From: Endozoicomonas sp. 8E
Lineage (GTDB): Bacteria; Pseudomonadota; Gammaproteobacteria; Pseudomonadales; Endozoicomonadaceae
Length of the DNA stretch: 64,000 nt
NCBI RefSeq assembly: GCF_032883915.1
Contig: NZ_CP120717.1
Coordinates: forward strand, 3,169,697-3,233,696
Reading direction: 5' to 3'
The position numbers and the translations under genes were made by a program. The notes beneath the pieces were generated by a model. That model was not told the origin of the DNA. It saw nothing but the letters and a program-made list of their open reading frames with translations, and did not search any database. This document shows positions 8,548 through 18,435 of this stretch, piece by piece. The first letter of the stretch is position 1, and each line of letters opens with the position of its first letter.

Positions 8548-8700
8548 CAGCTTGTGGAGATGTTGAAAGTGCGGTATACCACAGAAGTATTGCCAGTACG
8601 GGTCCTCAATCCAACGCTCAACGACCTGTTCATCGGAAAGTGCAAAAGCGTGTTTGAGGTAATGCACTCCGACCGTCAGCCGAGTGCGTTTGGGTGGCTG
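8548..8700 (-). pseudogene. IS5-type transposase N-terminal fragment
   Basis: A minus-strand frame here reads PPKRTRLTVGVHYLKHAF, then ALSDEQVVERWIEDPYWQYF and CG, which is the N-terminal domain (DUF772 type) of IS5/IS1182-like transposases. About 50 residues remain. The frame runs into the palindromic element at 8547, where it stops (LLGA and TGA come from that element), and the upstream side is joined to the tail of gene A1. It is a relic that cannot encode an active transposase. It marks an old insertion at the downstream edge of the A-family array. Confidence 0.75.
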
Positions 8701-8707
8701 TCCAGAT

Positions 8708-9952
8708 TCACCGGGAAGCTTCTGAGGCATTGCTATCTTGGCGATAGACATGCCAGCAACGCAGCTCCAGTCCATAATTTTCCAGGACAGATTTGATATG
8801 ATCGCGAGGTCCGATTGCTTTATTGTCTAACCTTTTTCCCCTGAGATAAGCATTAAAAATGTAATCCGGCGTGAATAGCCTGGGTTTTAAGTCTATTTGC
8901 CGTTGTAATCTCTCTGTCATTGCGGAAGTCATAGCCAGATAGTGACTCCGCTGCTCAGGAAGTTTTGCCAGAAACTGGTTTAACCGGTCAATATCACCAT
9001 TTTCTGCATTCATTTCTGCGGCTTTTGCCTCTTGAAGGGATTTTGTCTCATTATCTTCCGACGAAACGCAATTCGGTAATGCATGGTAATGCTTGGTATA
9101 CACCAGTTCCGGGGGAATATAAAGCTGGGGAGAGGATGCATACGGATCTTCGGTGGCCAGGACAAAACAACCGGGATTGTTTTTTATGAGTGTGGTGATG
9201 TAATACTCAGTTTCCCCCCGTACAATCTCCCCGGAGAGTTTTTCTTCTTCTGAAGGCGTGCCGGTGAAAGGATGTAAGACGGTAAACAAAGTGGTTGCCG
9301 GTGTAGCGTCAGCAATTTCCTGGGCCGGGATTATGTTGATAGGCAGTGGCTTGTTGTAGAAAACTGCATAGAGACTACCGTAAATATTTGCGATATCCAC
9401 AGGAATTACTTTAATGTGACATTCCCGCTCATTGAGATAGTTTTGCATTAACAGAGATATCTTTGCGTTACCACAACCAATATCAACAATGTATTTGATT
9501 TCGCTGTTTTTGTGCAAAAAATCAACCAGGAAGCTGAAGTTAAAGAGTTCCACATTGTCCCTGTCTGCCTCCTGGGCTGAATCAACAAATGATTGCGAAG
9601 TATCCAGTGTCATCAGTTTCTGGTTGCCGATCTGGGCAGTTTTCGGTTCAGCCGTACCCGATACATTGGCATGGCTCGCACAGTAATTGCGCCGGGGATT
9701 ATTATACATACGGGCATATCCATACGAGTGAGTTTCAGGGTATGCTGCGGAATGAGGGTTTAAACCAGTAATGGTTCGGCTTGAAAGACTGGCGGCCTGT
9801 TGTTCCTGAATTCCATCGCCGTCGGTTTGCAATTGTGGGGCGATGTTATGTTTTTGCCTGACATGATCAGGTTTGTCAGGGGGAGTTTCTCTGGTAAATT
9901 CCTGTTGTGTCGTCGGAGCCTGTAAATTGGCAGTGTCCATACTTCTAATCAT
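8708..9952 (-). CDS. A1: class I SAM-methyltransferase-like protein, tandem family A
   Basis: A 414-residue protein read from the ATG at 9952, which has the AAGGAGAA ribosome-binding site conserved in the family; an upstream in-frame ATG at 9994 lacks one. Three parts: a polar leader shared by most copies (MIRSMDTAN..., KPDHVRQKHN, LQTDGDGIQEQQ), a short linker, and a core of about 320 residues. The core opens with NYCASHANV and carries a Rossmann motif I, YIVDIGCGNAKISLLMQ, a second strand ending in an acidic residue (KVIPVDIAN), PAQEIADATPATTLFTVLHP, NNPGCFVLATEDPYASSPQ, and the terminal signature RCWHVYRQD. Motif I is altered (GCGNA rather than GCGDG). The linker is shorter than in other copies. 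This is the last gene of the array. Substrate unknown. Confidence 0.7.
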   Translation of the reverse strand: MIRSMDTANLQAPTTQQEFTRETPPDKPDHVRQKHNIAPQLQTDGDGIQEQQAASLSSRTITGLNPHSAAYPETHSYGYARMYNNPRRNYCASHANVSGTAEPKTAQIGNQKLMTLDTSQSFVDSAQEADRDNVELFNFSFLVDFLHKNSEIKYIVDIGCGNAKISLLMQNYLNERECHIKVIPVDIANIYGSLYAVFYNKPLPINIIPAQEIADATPATTLFTVLHPFTGTPSEEEKLSGEIVRGETEYYITTLIKNNPGCFVLATEDPYASSPQLYIPPELVYTKHYHALPNCVSSEDNETKSLQEAKAAEMNAENGDIDRLNQFLAKLPEQRSHYLAMTSAMTERLQRQIDLKPRLFTPDYIFNAYLRGKRLDNKAIGPRDHIKSVLENYGLELRCWHVYRQDSNASEASR

Positions 9953-10122
9953 GACATTTCTCCTTGTCGACGAGTCATCAAAAAGATCAGACATTTTATT
10001 CAGCTTGGGCCGGTTTTAGTCTGTGCTTTCATATTTAGACCAAAGTACTAGTTATTAGTTCAATCCATAAACCGGGCGTTGTTGACGGCTCATTCCCAGG
10101 CTGGAGAGGGTGTCGGGCAGCT

Positions 10123-12426
10123 TCAATTTGAAGAATAGGGCTCTTTCGCAGTTTCGCTGGTCACTTCTGAGGCACTGATGTCCTGACGATAAACATGCCA
10201 GCAACGCAGCTCCAATTTATTAGTTGCTACGTGATGTTTGATACTTTCGAAAAGTGCGACATTTTCCTTGCATAACATTCCATTAACATGCAACCGGAAG
10301 ATGTTATCTGGCCAGAATTCCTCGGGCTCTGTGAGTATGTGCCTATAGCATCGGTCGGCAATGTTTGAGATCGAATCCAGATAACGATCCCGCTGTTCAG
10401 GAAGTTTTGCCAGCAACTGGTTTAGCCGGTGAATAACACCGCTTTCTGCATTCATTTCTGCGGCTTTTGCCTGACGACCTGGCTTTGTCTCTATATCCCA
10501 CGGCCAAAAGCAATTCGCGTACGCCCAGTAATGTTTGGTGTACACCAGTTCCGGGGGAATATAAAGCTGGGGTGAAGATGCATGCGGATCTTCGGTGGCC
10601 AGGACAAAACAGCCGGGATTGTTGATTATGAGTGTGGTGATGTAATAGCAAGTTTTCCCCTGAGCAATCTTGCGGGTCAGCTTTATTGCTTCTTCTCTCA
10701 CGCCGGTGTAAGGGTGTATGGCGGTAAACAAAGTGGTTGCCGGTGAAGCGCCAGCAATTTCCTGGGCCCGGATGATGTTGATGGGCAGTGTCTTGTCATA
10801 GAAAGTGCCATTGGCACGAGCATAAACATTGCTGACATCTACAGGAATTACTTTGACCCGGAATTTCAGTTCATTAAGGTAGTTTTGCATTAACAGGGAT
10901 ATTTCCCCGTCACCACAGCCAATATCAACAATGTATTTGATATCGCTGTTTTTGCGTAAAAAATCAACCAGGAAGCTGAAATTATAAAATTCGATAGTGT
11001 TCCTTTTTGCTTCCATTGCTGGATCAACGAATGACTGCGAAGTATCCAGCGTCATCAGCGACTGGTTGCCAATCCGGACAGTTTTTGGTTTAACCCTGCC
11101 CGGTACATTGGCATAGGTCGCACAGTAGTTGCGCTGGGGGTTATTATTCATATAGACATCAAATGTGCGCTTGGAACTACCTCGGTATGGCCTCAAAGAA
11201 GTGCTGTTCTGTCTGGGATGTTTATCCTGTCTGTGGCTGCGCGAGGCTGTGGCGCGGCGTTTCTTTGGTATGGTGGGTTCAGAATGCTCGTCGAGCGCTT
11301 GTAAACGGCGCTTTTTTGCTACTTTTTGGTTTTTCGTGAATGCGGTTGGGCATCTGTGTTTAAGGCCTGACGAACCCCCGGTAATGAGCTCACTGCAAGT
11401 GGGACAAGACAAAGATTGCTGGTTTATCTGTTCTTGCCTTCCATTCCTTTCGGTAGGTGCTCTGCCGGGTTCCGGGGTTTGTTCTGAGCTGCGTCCTGAG
11501 TGGCGCATTGCATGGTTTTCAGATCGGGTCGATCTATCATTTCTCCTATTATTCCTGCCTTCAGGGTTTACGGGTCTTCGGGCACCAGAACGGTTATTGG
11601 TATCCTTTTCAGGGGGATGAAAAGGCTGCTTGCGAATAAAGCGGTTCCATTGATGCCAGCCGCCACCCGCTGGCAGCGACGGACCGAAAATCTCCGGATA
11701 CAGTGACTCAAGGAAGCTCTGGCTATACAGACTGAACCGCAAGTGGGCTTCAAATCGGCTGATGGATAACAGCTTGCCGTTGTGTTGGATGATGTATGAC
11801 AGTTGTCCACTAGTGTCCTGCACATAAAAGGCTGCCCCGTGAATGAATGCAAGAAATCTTAATAATGGGTCATCGTACAACGAGTTCAGCAGCCGTTGAT
11901 TAGCCCACCTGAAGACAGATCCGACACCGGCAGTACTTCTGTAAACAGACTCAGCGGTAATAAGTTGCGGCCAGTTTTCATTGTCCATATCGCTGACTTT
12001 CGCCACAGCAGGAAACTCCGAAGGCACAAGAACCAGCGATTCTTCCTGATTAAGCCTTAGCCAGATTGAGTCCTGGAATAAAACCGGGATGTCGGGCTCG
12101 GCATGACGGATTGGCAGGGAGAAGGGAGCAGGGAGGAGACGGACTAACGGGTTTTTTTCCGGGACGGCTGAAACGGTGGCATCAAACGGAAATGAAGGGC
12201 TCTCGTCGTCTTGTGCAGGCAGGGGTGGTGGATTCAGTTCTGGCAACAAGTTCTTTGCTTCGGGAATGCTCCGATAAACGGTGGCCAGCAGGGGTAACAA
12301 CGAACTCAGTGCAATGGGCTCAGCGAGACTACCCACGGCCATTGTCTGCGGTATGGTTGCCAGTTGCATCATAAGACAGAAAAAAAGCATCCTGCAGACG
12401 GCCAGTGAGTCATCTATTTTCCTCAT
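10123..12426 (-). CDS. A2: exported chimera, unknown N-terminal domain plus family-A methyltransferase-like core
   Basis: A 767-residue protein. Instead of the usual leader it begins with a signal peptide (basic start, MLFFCLMMQLATIPQTMA) and a domain at about residues 30-270 shared only with A8 (for example SIWLRLNQEESLVLVPSEFP and SVFRWANQRLL). An Arg/Asn-rich linker follows, with a CxxC...HxC cluster at residues 341-359 that may bind zinc. Two basic clusters, AKKRR near 371 and PKKRR near 388, resemble nuclear localisation signals. The family-A core occupies about 420-767, with an intact motif I (VDIGCGDGEISLL near 500) and the terminal RCWHVYRQD. Export by Sec plus nuclear-signal-like motifs would suit a protein delivered to a eukaryotic host; this is inference. 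Confidence 0.7.
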   Translation of the reverse strand: MRKIDDSLAVCRMLFFCLMMQLATIPQTMAVGSLAEPIALSSLLPLLATVYRSIPEAKNLLPELNPPPLPAQDDESPSFPFDATVSAVPEKNPLVRLLPAPFSLPIRHAEPDIPVLFQDSIWLRLNQEESLVLVPSEFPAVAKVSDMDNENWPQLITAESVYRSTAGVGSVFRWANQRLLNSLYDDPLLRFLAFIHGAAFYVQDTSGQLSYIIQHNGKLLSISRFEAHLRFSLYSQSFLESLYPEIFGPSLPAGGGWHQWNRFIRKQPFHPPEKDTNNRSGARRPVNPEGRNNRRNDRSTRSENHAMRHSGRSSEQTPEPGRAPTERNGRQEQINQQSLSCPTCSELITGGSSGLKHRCPTAFTKNQKVAKKRRLQALDEHSEPTIPKKRRATASRSHRQDKHPRQNSTSLRPYRGSSKRTFDVYMNNNPQRNYCATYANVPGRVKPKTVRIGNQSLMTLDTSQSFVDPAMEAKRNTIEFYNFSFLVDFLRKNSDIKYIVDIGCGDGEISLLMQNYLNELKFRVKVIPVDVSNVYARANGTFYDKTLPINIIRAQEIAGASPATTLFTAIHPYTGVREEAIKLTRKIAQGKTCYYITTLIINNPGCFVLATEDPHASSPQLYIPPELVYTKHYWAYANCFWPWDIETKPGRQAKAAEMNAESGVIHRLNQLLAKLPEQRDRYLDSISNIADRCYRHILTEPEEFWPDNIFRLHVNGMLCKENVALFESIKHHVATNKLELRCWHVYRQDISASEVTSETAKEPYSSN

Positions 12427-12580
12427 GCTATCGGATCAGCCTATGACGAATCCAATGTTGCATTGCAGGGTAGTATGATGGACCCCACTGTCAAGTCAGT
12501 AAATCAACAAGTCCAGGTTAATTTTCGGCAGTGGTTGACATTCCCTTATGCAAAGTGAATTGCCTGGGGTGTCTTGCACT

Positions 12581-15262
12581 TCAATTGGAAGAAAAGGCCC
12601 CTCTAACCGCCTGACTGTTAACTTTTAAGGCATTGCTATCCTGACGATAGACATGCCAGCAACGCATCTCCAACTTCTTTACTGCTAAGTCATATTTAAT
12701 TCTAAGAAATGGTTTTACAGGCTCGAAAATTCTCACCTGTTCAAGATACGAATTGAAGATTTTCTCTGGCCAAAGTTGCTCAGGTTCTTCGGGTAAGTCC
12801 TTTTGCAACCTTTCCCTGATTAGAGGGATCGAGCACAAATAATTATTCCGATTAATAGTAGGAAATTTTGCCAGCAACCGGTTTAAACAGTAAATATCAC
12901 CGTTTTCTGCATTTGTCTTCGCGGCTTCTGCCTGACGATGAGACAATGTCTCATAGTCGTCCGGAAAAAAGGCATTTGCGAATGCGTGGTAATGTTTGGT
13001 GTACACCATTTCCGGGGGAATATAAAGCTGGGGTGAAGATGCGTGCATATCTTCGGTGGTCATTACAAAACAGCCGGGATTGTTTTTCAGGAGTGTGGTG
13101 AGGTAATAGTCGGTTTTCCCCTGTGCAATTTCCCTGATCAGTTGCTCTGCTTCCTGGCCCTCTTCGGTAAAAGGGCGTATGGCAGTAAACAAAGTGGTTG
13201 CCGGTGTAGCGCCAGCAATTTCCTGAGCCGGGATAATGTTGATGGGCAGTGGCTTGTTGTGGTTGTATACATTGTCGTAAGCATTGGCAATATCAACCGG
13301 AATCACTTTAATCTGAACTCCCTGTTCTTTGAGATAGTTTTGCATTAACAGGGATTTTTTTCCGTCACCACAGCCAATATCAACAATGTATTTGATTTCG
13401 TTGTTTTTGTCTAAAAAATCAACCAGGTAGCTGAAGTTATGGTGTCCCAAATCTTCCCTGTCTCCTTCCAGATCCGGATCAACAAATGATTGCGAAGTAT
13501 CCAGCGTAATCAGTTCCTGGTTGCCAATCTGGACAGTTTCCGGCTCAAACATAGGCGGTACATTGGCATAGGTCGCATAGTAGTTGCCCCGGGGGGTATT
13601 ATCCATATGGGCTCTGCGTGTAGCCTCGGAACTACCTGGGTAGGGTTTGCAAGGAGCGTTCAGTTCTATGGGACGTTTTTGTCCAATGTGTTCACTGGTC
13701 TCAGGGGCACACTGGCTGAGTGAGGCTGTCTCAAAAGTCTTGCGCATTTTTGCTGCGCCGGGATCAAAACGTTCAATTACTTTTTGTGAACTGCGGTTGT
13801 TCGCCAATTTTTGCCTTGTCTCAGTTTTGCTGGCTACTTCTGCGTCTGACTCGTGGGGAGGAGGCAATAGGCTATTGGAAGAAAAGGCCCCTCTAACCGC
13901 CTGGCTGTTAACTTTTGAGGCATTGGTATCCTGACGATAGACATGCCAGCAACGCATCTCCAAATTGTTTCTTGTTAAGTCATCTTGAATTCCAGGACAT
14001 GAACTTACAGGTTCGAAACATCTGATATTTTCAAGAAACGAATTGAAGATGTTGTCTGCCCAAAGTTGCTCAGGTTCTTTGGGTAATTCCTTTTGTAACT
14101 TTTCCCTGATTAGAGGGATCGAGTACAAATAAATATTCCGATCTCTGGTAGGAAATTTTGCCAGCAACTGGTTTAAACAGTAAATATCACCGTTTTCTGC
14201 ATTTGTCCTCGCGGCTTTTGCCTGACGATCAGACAATGTCTCATAGTCATGCGGCGAAAAGGCATTTGCGAATGCGTGGTAATGTTTGGTGTAAACCATT
14301 TCCGGGGGAATATAACGCTGGGGTGAAGATGCGTTCGGATCTTCGGTGGTCAGTACAAAACAGCCGGGATTGTTTTTCAGGAGTGTGGTGAGGTAATAGT
14401 CGGTTTTCCCCTCTGCAATTTCCCTGATCAGTTGCTCTGCTTCCCGGCCCTCTTCGGTAAAAGGGCGTATGGCGGTAAACAAAGTGGTTGCCGGTGTAGC
14501 ACCAGCAATTTCCTGAGCCGGGATAATGTTGATGGGCAGTGGCTTGTTGTCGTTATATCCATTGTCATAAGCATTGGCAATATCAACAGGAATCACTTTA
14601 ATCTGAACTCCCTGTTCTTTGAGATAGTTTTGCATTAACAGGGATTTTTTTCCGTCACCACAGCCAATATCAACAATGTATTTGATTTCGTTGTTTTCGT
14701 TTAAAAAATCAACCAGGAAACTGAAGTTAAGAGATTCCACCTCACTCCTTTTTGCCTCCAGGGCTGGATCAATATATGACTGTGAAGTATCCAGTGTTAT
14801 TAGTTCCTGATTGCCAATCTGGACAGTTTCCAGTTCAAACGTATGCGGTACATTGGCGTAGGTCGCATAGAAGTTGCTCCGGGGGTTATTATCCATATGG
14901 GAATAACCTTCATCGTCGGAACTGCCTGGGTAGGCTTTGCGAGGAGCGTTGAGCTGTATGGGACGCTTATCTTGTTCAATGTATTTACTGGCCTCAGGGA
15001 CACTATGGCTGTTAGTTTTGCTGGCTACTTTTGCGTCTGCCTCGCGCAGATTGGGTAATGGGCTGTTTATATCTGCATTCAAATCAGTAACGGTTCGGCT
15101 TGAAAGATCGACGCTCTGTTGTTGAATTTCATTGCCGTCGGTTTTCAGATGAGGTGGGGTGTCATGTTTTTGTACAACATCATCAGGTTTACCAGGGTGA
15201 GTTTCTTTAGTATTGCCCGGTAATGTCGTCGGAACGACAGGGTTGTCCATACCTCTAATCAT
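12581..15262 (-). CDS. A3: double-domain family-A methyltransferase-like protein (in-frame fusion)
   Basis: An 893-residue protein made of two family-A units. The first has the full leader (MIRGMDNPVVPTTLPGNTKE, then LKTDGNEIQQQSVDLSSRT) and a core with VDIGCGDGKKSLL. It ends RCWHVYRQDTNASKVNSQ, AVRGAFSSN, exactly where other copies stop, but continues into SLLPPPHESDAEVASKTE, the linker of a second unit, then a second core with the same motif I and the same C-terminus. The second unit therefore lost its own promoter, start and leader. The two cores are nearly identical over long stretches (for example GCGDGKKSLLMQNYLKEQGV), pointing to recent duplication or conversion. The linker of unit 2 has KMRKTFETAS. 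The AAGGAGAA ribosome-binding site is present. Confidence 0.75.
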   Translation of the reverse strand: MIRGMDNPVVPTTLPGNTKETHPGKPDDVVQKHDTPPHLKTDGNEIQQQSVDLSSRTVTDLNADINSPLPNLREADAKVASKTNSHSVPEASKYIEQDKRPIQLNAPRKAYPGSSDDEGYSHMDNNPRSNFYATYANVPHTFELETVQIGNQELITLDTSQSYIDPALEAKRSEVESLNFSFLVDFLNENNEIKYIVDIGCGDGKKSLLMQNYLKEQGVQIKVIPVDIANAYDNGYNDNKPLPINIIPAQEIAGATPATTLFTAIRPFTEEGREAEQLIREIAEGKTDYYLTTLLKNNPGCFVLTTEDPNASSPQRYIPPEMVYTKHYHAFANAFSPHDYETLSDRQAKAARTNAENGDIYCLNQLLAKFPTRDRNIYLYSIPLIREKLQKELPKEPEQLWADNIFNSFLENIRCFEPVSSCPGIQDDLTRNNLEMRCWHVYRQDTNASKVNSQAVRGAFSSNSLLPPPHESDAEVASKTETRQKLANNRSSQKVIERFDPGAAKMRKTFETASLSQCAPETSEHIGQKRPIELNAPCKPYPGSSEATRRAHMDNTPRGNYYATYANVPPMFEPETVQIGNQELITLDTSQSFVDPDLEGDREDLGHHNFSYLVDFLDKNNEIKYIVDIGCGDGKKSLLMQNYLKEQGVQIKVIPVDIANAYDNVYNHNKPLPINIIPAQEIAGATPATTLFTAIRPFTEEGQEAEQLIREIAQGKTDYYLTTLLKNNPGCFVMTTEDMHASSPQLYIPPEMVYTKHYHAFANAFFPDDYETLSHRQAEAAKTNAENGDIYCLNRLLAKFPTINRNNYLCSIPLIRERLQKDLPEEPEQLWPEKIFNSYLEQVRIFEPVKPFLRIKYDLAVKKLEMRCWHVYRQDSNALKVNSQAVRGAFSSN

Positions 15263-15385
15263 GACTGTTCTCCTTGTCGATGAGCATGCAAAAAGATTAA
15301 CGATGTTTATTCAGCTTGCGCCGATAATAGTCAGTGCTTATGGATTTAGACCAAGGTACAAGTTATTAGTTCAATCCATAAACTG
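15263..15385 (-). promoter_or_regulatory. conserved upstream block of family A (representative copy)
   Basis: A stretch of about 120 bp is repeated, with small changes, upstream of A1, A3, A4, A5, A6, A7, A9 and A10. On the minus strand it contains GAACTAATAACTTG, then CTTGGTCTAAAT, a TATTAT-like box and the AAGGAGAA ribosome-binding site 7 bases before ATG. The conservation suggests that each gene carries its own promoter and belongs to one regulon. Exact -35 and -10 elements cannot be fixed by eye. A2 and A8, the signal-peptide chimeras, do not have this block. Confidence 0.45.
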
Positions 15386-15456
15386 AACTTTGTTCTGGGG
15401 GGGGCTGTATGCATAGGTTTCTGAGAGTTATACATCCCTGCAACAGAACCTGTCTG

Positions 15457-16959
15457 CTAGCTTGAATTTGAAAAAGAGGGTTCTTTAACCGCTTGGCTGT
15501 TAACTTTTGAGGCATTGGTATCCTGACGATAGACATGCCAGCAACGCATCTCTAAATTGTTTTTTGTTAAGTCACGTTGAATTCCAAGATATGAACTTAT
15601 TGGCTCGAAACATGTGATATTTTCAAGAAACGAATTGAAGATGCTGTCTGGGCGAAGTTGCTCAGGTTCTTCAGGTAATTCCTTTTGTAAATTTTCCCTG
15701 ATCAGAGGGATCGAGTACAAATAAATATTCCGATCTCTGGTAGGAAATTTTGCCAGCAACTGGTTTAAACGGTAAATATCACCGTTTTCTGCATTTATCT
15801 CTGCGGCTTTTGCCTGACGATCAGACAATGTCTCAAAATCGTGCGGCGAAAAGGCATTTGCGAATGCATGGTAATGTCTGGTGTACACCATTTCCGGGGA
15901 GATATAACGCTGGGGTGAAGATAGGTACGGATCTTCGGTGGCCAGTACAAAACAGCCGGGATTGTTTTTCAGGAGTGTGGTGAGGTAATAATCGGTTTTC
16001 CCCTGTGCAATTTCCCTGATCAGTTGCTCTGCTTCCCGATCCTCTTCGGTAAAGGGGCGTATAGCGGTAAACAAAGTGGTTGCCGGTGTAGCGCCAGCAA
16101 TTTCCTGAGCCGGGATAATGTTGATGGGCAGTGGCTTGTTGTGGTTATATACATTGTCGTAAGCATTGGCAATATCAACAGGAATCACTTTAATCAGAAC
16201 TCCTTGTTCTTTGAGATAGTTTTGCATTAACAGGGATTTTTTTCCGTCAGCACAGCCAATATCAACAATGTATTTGATTTCGTTGTTTTTGCGTAAAAAA
16301 TCAGCCAGGAAACTGAAGTTAAGAGACACCACATCACTCCTTTTTGCCTCAAGAGCTTTATCAACATATGACTGTGAAGTATCCAGCGTTATCAGTTTCT
16401 GGTTGCCAATCTGGACAGTTTCCGGTTTAAACCTACGCGGTACATTGGCATAGGTCGCATAGTAGTTGCCGCAGGGGTTATTATCCATATGGGCTTCACC
16501 TTGACGCCTGGAACTACCTGGGTAGGGTCTGCATGGAGCGCTCAGCTCGATGGGACGTTCATCTTGTCTAATGTGTTTACTGGCCTCAGGGGCACTCTGG
16601 CTGTGCGAGGCGGTCTCAGAAGTCTTGCGTTTTTTTGATTTGCTGGGATCAAAACGTTGCTCTAATACTTGTGAACTGCGTTTGTTCGGCATTTTTTGCC
16701 TTGTCTGATTTTTGCTGGCTACTTTTGCGTCTGCCTCGCGCGGATTGGGTAATGGGCTGGTGTCAGTGTTTACATCTGCATTCGTAACGGTTCGGCTTGA
16801 AAGATCGACGCTCTGTTGTTGAATTTCCTTGCCGTCGGTTTTCAGATGAGCTGGGGTGTCATGTTTTTGTACAACATCATCAGGTTTACCAGGGTGAGTT
16901 TCTTTAGTATTGCCCGGTAATGTCGTCGGAACGACAGGGTTGTCTATACCTCTAATCAT
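15457..16959 (-). CDS. A4: class I SAM-methyltransferase-like protein, tandem family A
   Basis: A 500-residue protein with the standard family layout: leader (MIRGIDNPVVPTTLPGNTKE), variable linker, core. Its leader and core are closest to A3, so the two are recent duplicates. The linker contains PSKSKKRKTSETAS near residue 120, the clearest basic nuclear-signal-like motif of the leader-type copies. Motif I is VDIGCADGKKSLL, with alanine at the third glycine position, so cofactor binding may be affected. The tail extends by two residues (FSNSS) because the usual TGA after SN has become TCA. The AAGGAGAA ribosome-binding site and conserved upstream block are present. Confidence 0.7.
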   Translation of the reverse strand: MIRGIDNPVVPTTLPGNTKETHPGKPDDVVQKHDTPAHLKTDGKEIQQQSVDLSSRTVTNADVNTDTSPLPNPREADAKVASKNQTRQKMPNKRSSQVLEQRFDPSKSKKRKTSETASHSQSAPEASKHIRQDERPIELSAPCRPYPGSSRRQGEAHMDNNPCGNYYATYANVPRRFKPETVQIGNQKLITLDTSQSYVDKALEAKRSDVVSLNFSFLADFLRKNNEIKYIVDIGCADGKKSLLMQNYLKEQGVLIKVIPVDIANAYDNVYNHNKPLPINIIPAQEIAGATPATTLFTAIRPFTEEDREAEQLIREIAQGKTDYYLTTLLKNNPGCFVLATEDPYLSSPQRYISPEMVYTRHYHAFANAFSPHDFETLSDRQAKAAEINAENGDIYRLNQLLAKFPTRDRNIYLYSIPLIRENLQKELPEEPEQLRPDSIFNSFLENITCFEPISSYLGIQRDLTKNNLEMRCWHVYRQDTNASKVNSQAVKEPSFSNSS

Positions 16960-17062
16960 GACTGTTCTCCTTGTCGATGAGCACGCAAAAAGATTAACGA
17001 CGTTTATTCAACTTGAGCCGATAATAGTCAGTGCTTATGGATTTAGACCAAGGTATAAGTTA

Positions 17063-18340
17063 TTAGTTCAATCCATAAACTGAACTTTGTTCTGGGGGGC
17101 TGCATGTATAGGCTTCTGAGGTATTCATATCCTGGCGAAAGACGTGCCAGCAACGCAGCTCCAATGCATTTCTTTTAACGTCATATTGGATATCATCATA
17201 AGACCTGACACCCTCGATACGGGACCTTTTATCAAGATACAATCTGAAGATCTCATCTGGCCAAAATCGATCGGGCTTTTTGACTATTTCTGGTTGTAAT
17301 TGATCTTTCAATGCAGAGATCTCAGCTTGATAGCTGTCCCGCATTTCAGGAAGTTTGGCGAGCAACTGGTTTAACCGGTGAATATCACTGTTTTCTGCAT
17401 TCATTTCTGCGGCTTTTGCCTGACGAATGGCTTTCTCTGTCTCACAAGCCTTTGGAATAAGGAAGTTCGGGTAGGCATAGTAATGCTTGCTATACACCAG
17501 TTCCGGGGGAATATAATGCTGTGGTGAGGATACATAAGGATCTTCGGTGGTCAGGACAAAACAGCCGGGATTGTTTTTTATCAGTGCGGTGAGATAAAAG
17601 TCAGTGATTCCCTCTCTAATTTCCTTATTCAGTCTTCTTGCTCCTGAGCCTGAGCCGGTAAAAGGGTGTGTGGCGGTAAACAAAGTGGTTGCGGGTGAAG
17701 CATTGGCAATTTCCTGGGCCGGGATCAGGTTGATGGGCAGTGCCCTGGCACCGGTAGCTTCATTGGCATAATCATTACGGACGTCCACAGGAATTACTTT
17801 GATCCGCAATCCCTTTTCATTGAGATAGTTTTGCATTAACAAGGATATTGTTCCTCGGTTACAGCCAATATCAACAATGTATTCAATTTGGTTGTTTTGG
17901 TATAAAAAATTAACCAGAAAGTCGAAGTGATACAATTCCAAAAAGCGCCTTTCTGCCGCCAGATTCGAATCAACAAATGGTTGCGAAGTAGCAAGCGTGA
18001 TCAGTTGCTGATTACCAATCCGGACTGTTTCCGGTGTAACTGTTTCCGGTAGATTGGCATAGCTAGCCGAGTAGTTACCCTGGGGATTATTATCCATATA
18101 GACTGATGTACATCTGGAAGTACCGGGATATGGCCTGGAAGGCGTCTTCAAATAAGCAACGTCACGGCAGGAAAGACTGAAGACTTGTTGCTCGTGGATT
18201 TCCTCACCATCGGTTTTCAGAAAAGGGGTGATCTCTTGTTTTTGCGTACAATGAACAGGTTTGTCAGGGGGAGTTTTTTCAGTACTGACCTGTTCTGTCG
18301 TCTTGACGTTTAAATGAGCAGTCTCCATATCTCTAATCAC
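17063..18340 (-). CDS. A5: class I SAM-methyltransferase-like protein, tandem family A (short linker)
   Basis: A 425-residue protein with leader MIRDMETAHLNVKTTEQVS, a very short linker and the family core. Motif I is VDIGCNRGTISLL, where the second glycine is replaced. The rest of the core is conserved (KVIPVDVRN, PAQEIANASPATTLFTATHP, NNPGCFVLTTEDPYVSSPQ, RCWHVFRQD). It lacks the basic linker motif of A2, A4 and A8. Its C-terminus differs from its sisters: the reading frame continues through what is intergenic sequence in other copies and ends SSVYGLN. The ribosome-binding site is diverged (GGAGAACC). Confidence 0.7.
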   Translation of the reverse strand: MIRDMETAHLNVKTTEQVSTEKTPPDKPVHCTQKQEITPFLKTDGEEIHEQQVFSLSCRDVAYLKTPSRPYPGTSRCTSVYMDNNPQGNYSASYANLPETVTPETVRIGNQQLITLATSQPFVDSNLAAERRFLELYHFDFLVNFLYQNNQIEYIVDIGCNRGTISLLMQNYLNEKGLRIKVIPVDVRNDYANEATGARALPINLIPAQEIANASPATTLFTATHPFTGSGSGARRLNKEIREGITDFYLTALIKNNPGCFVLTTEDPYVSSPQHYIPPELVYSKHYYAYPNFLIPKACETEKAIRQAKAAEMNAENSDIHRLNQLLAKLPEMRDSYQAEISALKDQLQPEIVKKPDRFWPDEIFRLYLDKRSRIEGVRSYDDIQYDVKRNALELRCWHVFRQDMNTSEAYTCSPPEQSSVYGLN

Positions 18341-18435
18341 GATGGTTCTCCATGTCGATTAATAAGCAATAAGATCAAAAATCCTTATTCAGTTTGAACT
18401 GGTAAAAGTTTTGCGTTTTCTCTTCAGACCAAAAT

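Noticed and set aside
11165-11620. Plus-strand frame of 151 codons inside A2
   Set aside because: Antisense to the linker of A2; it has no start signal, and its conservation in A8 follows from the sense gene.
12868-14391. Repeated plus-strand frames of about 77 codons inside A3 (and in A4, A6, A8)
   Set aside because: They are antisense shadows of the conserved family-A core; their repetition only reflects the paralogy of the real genes.
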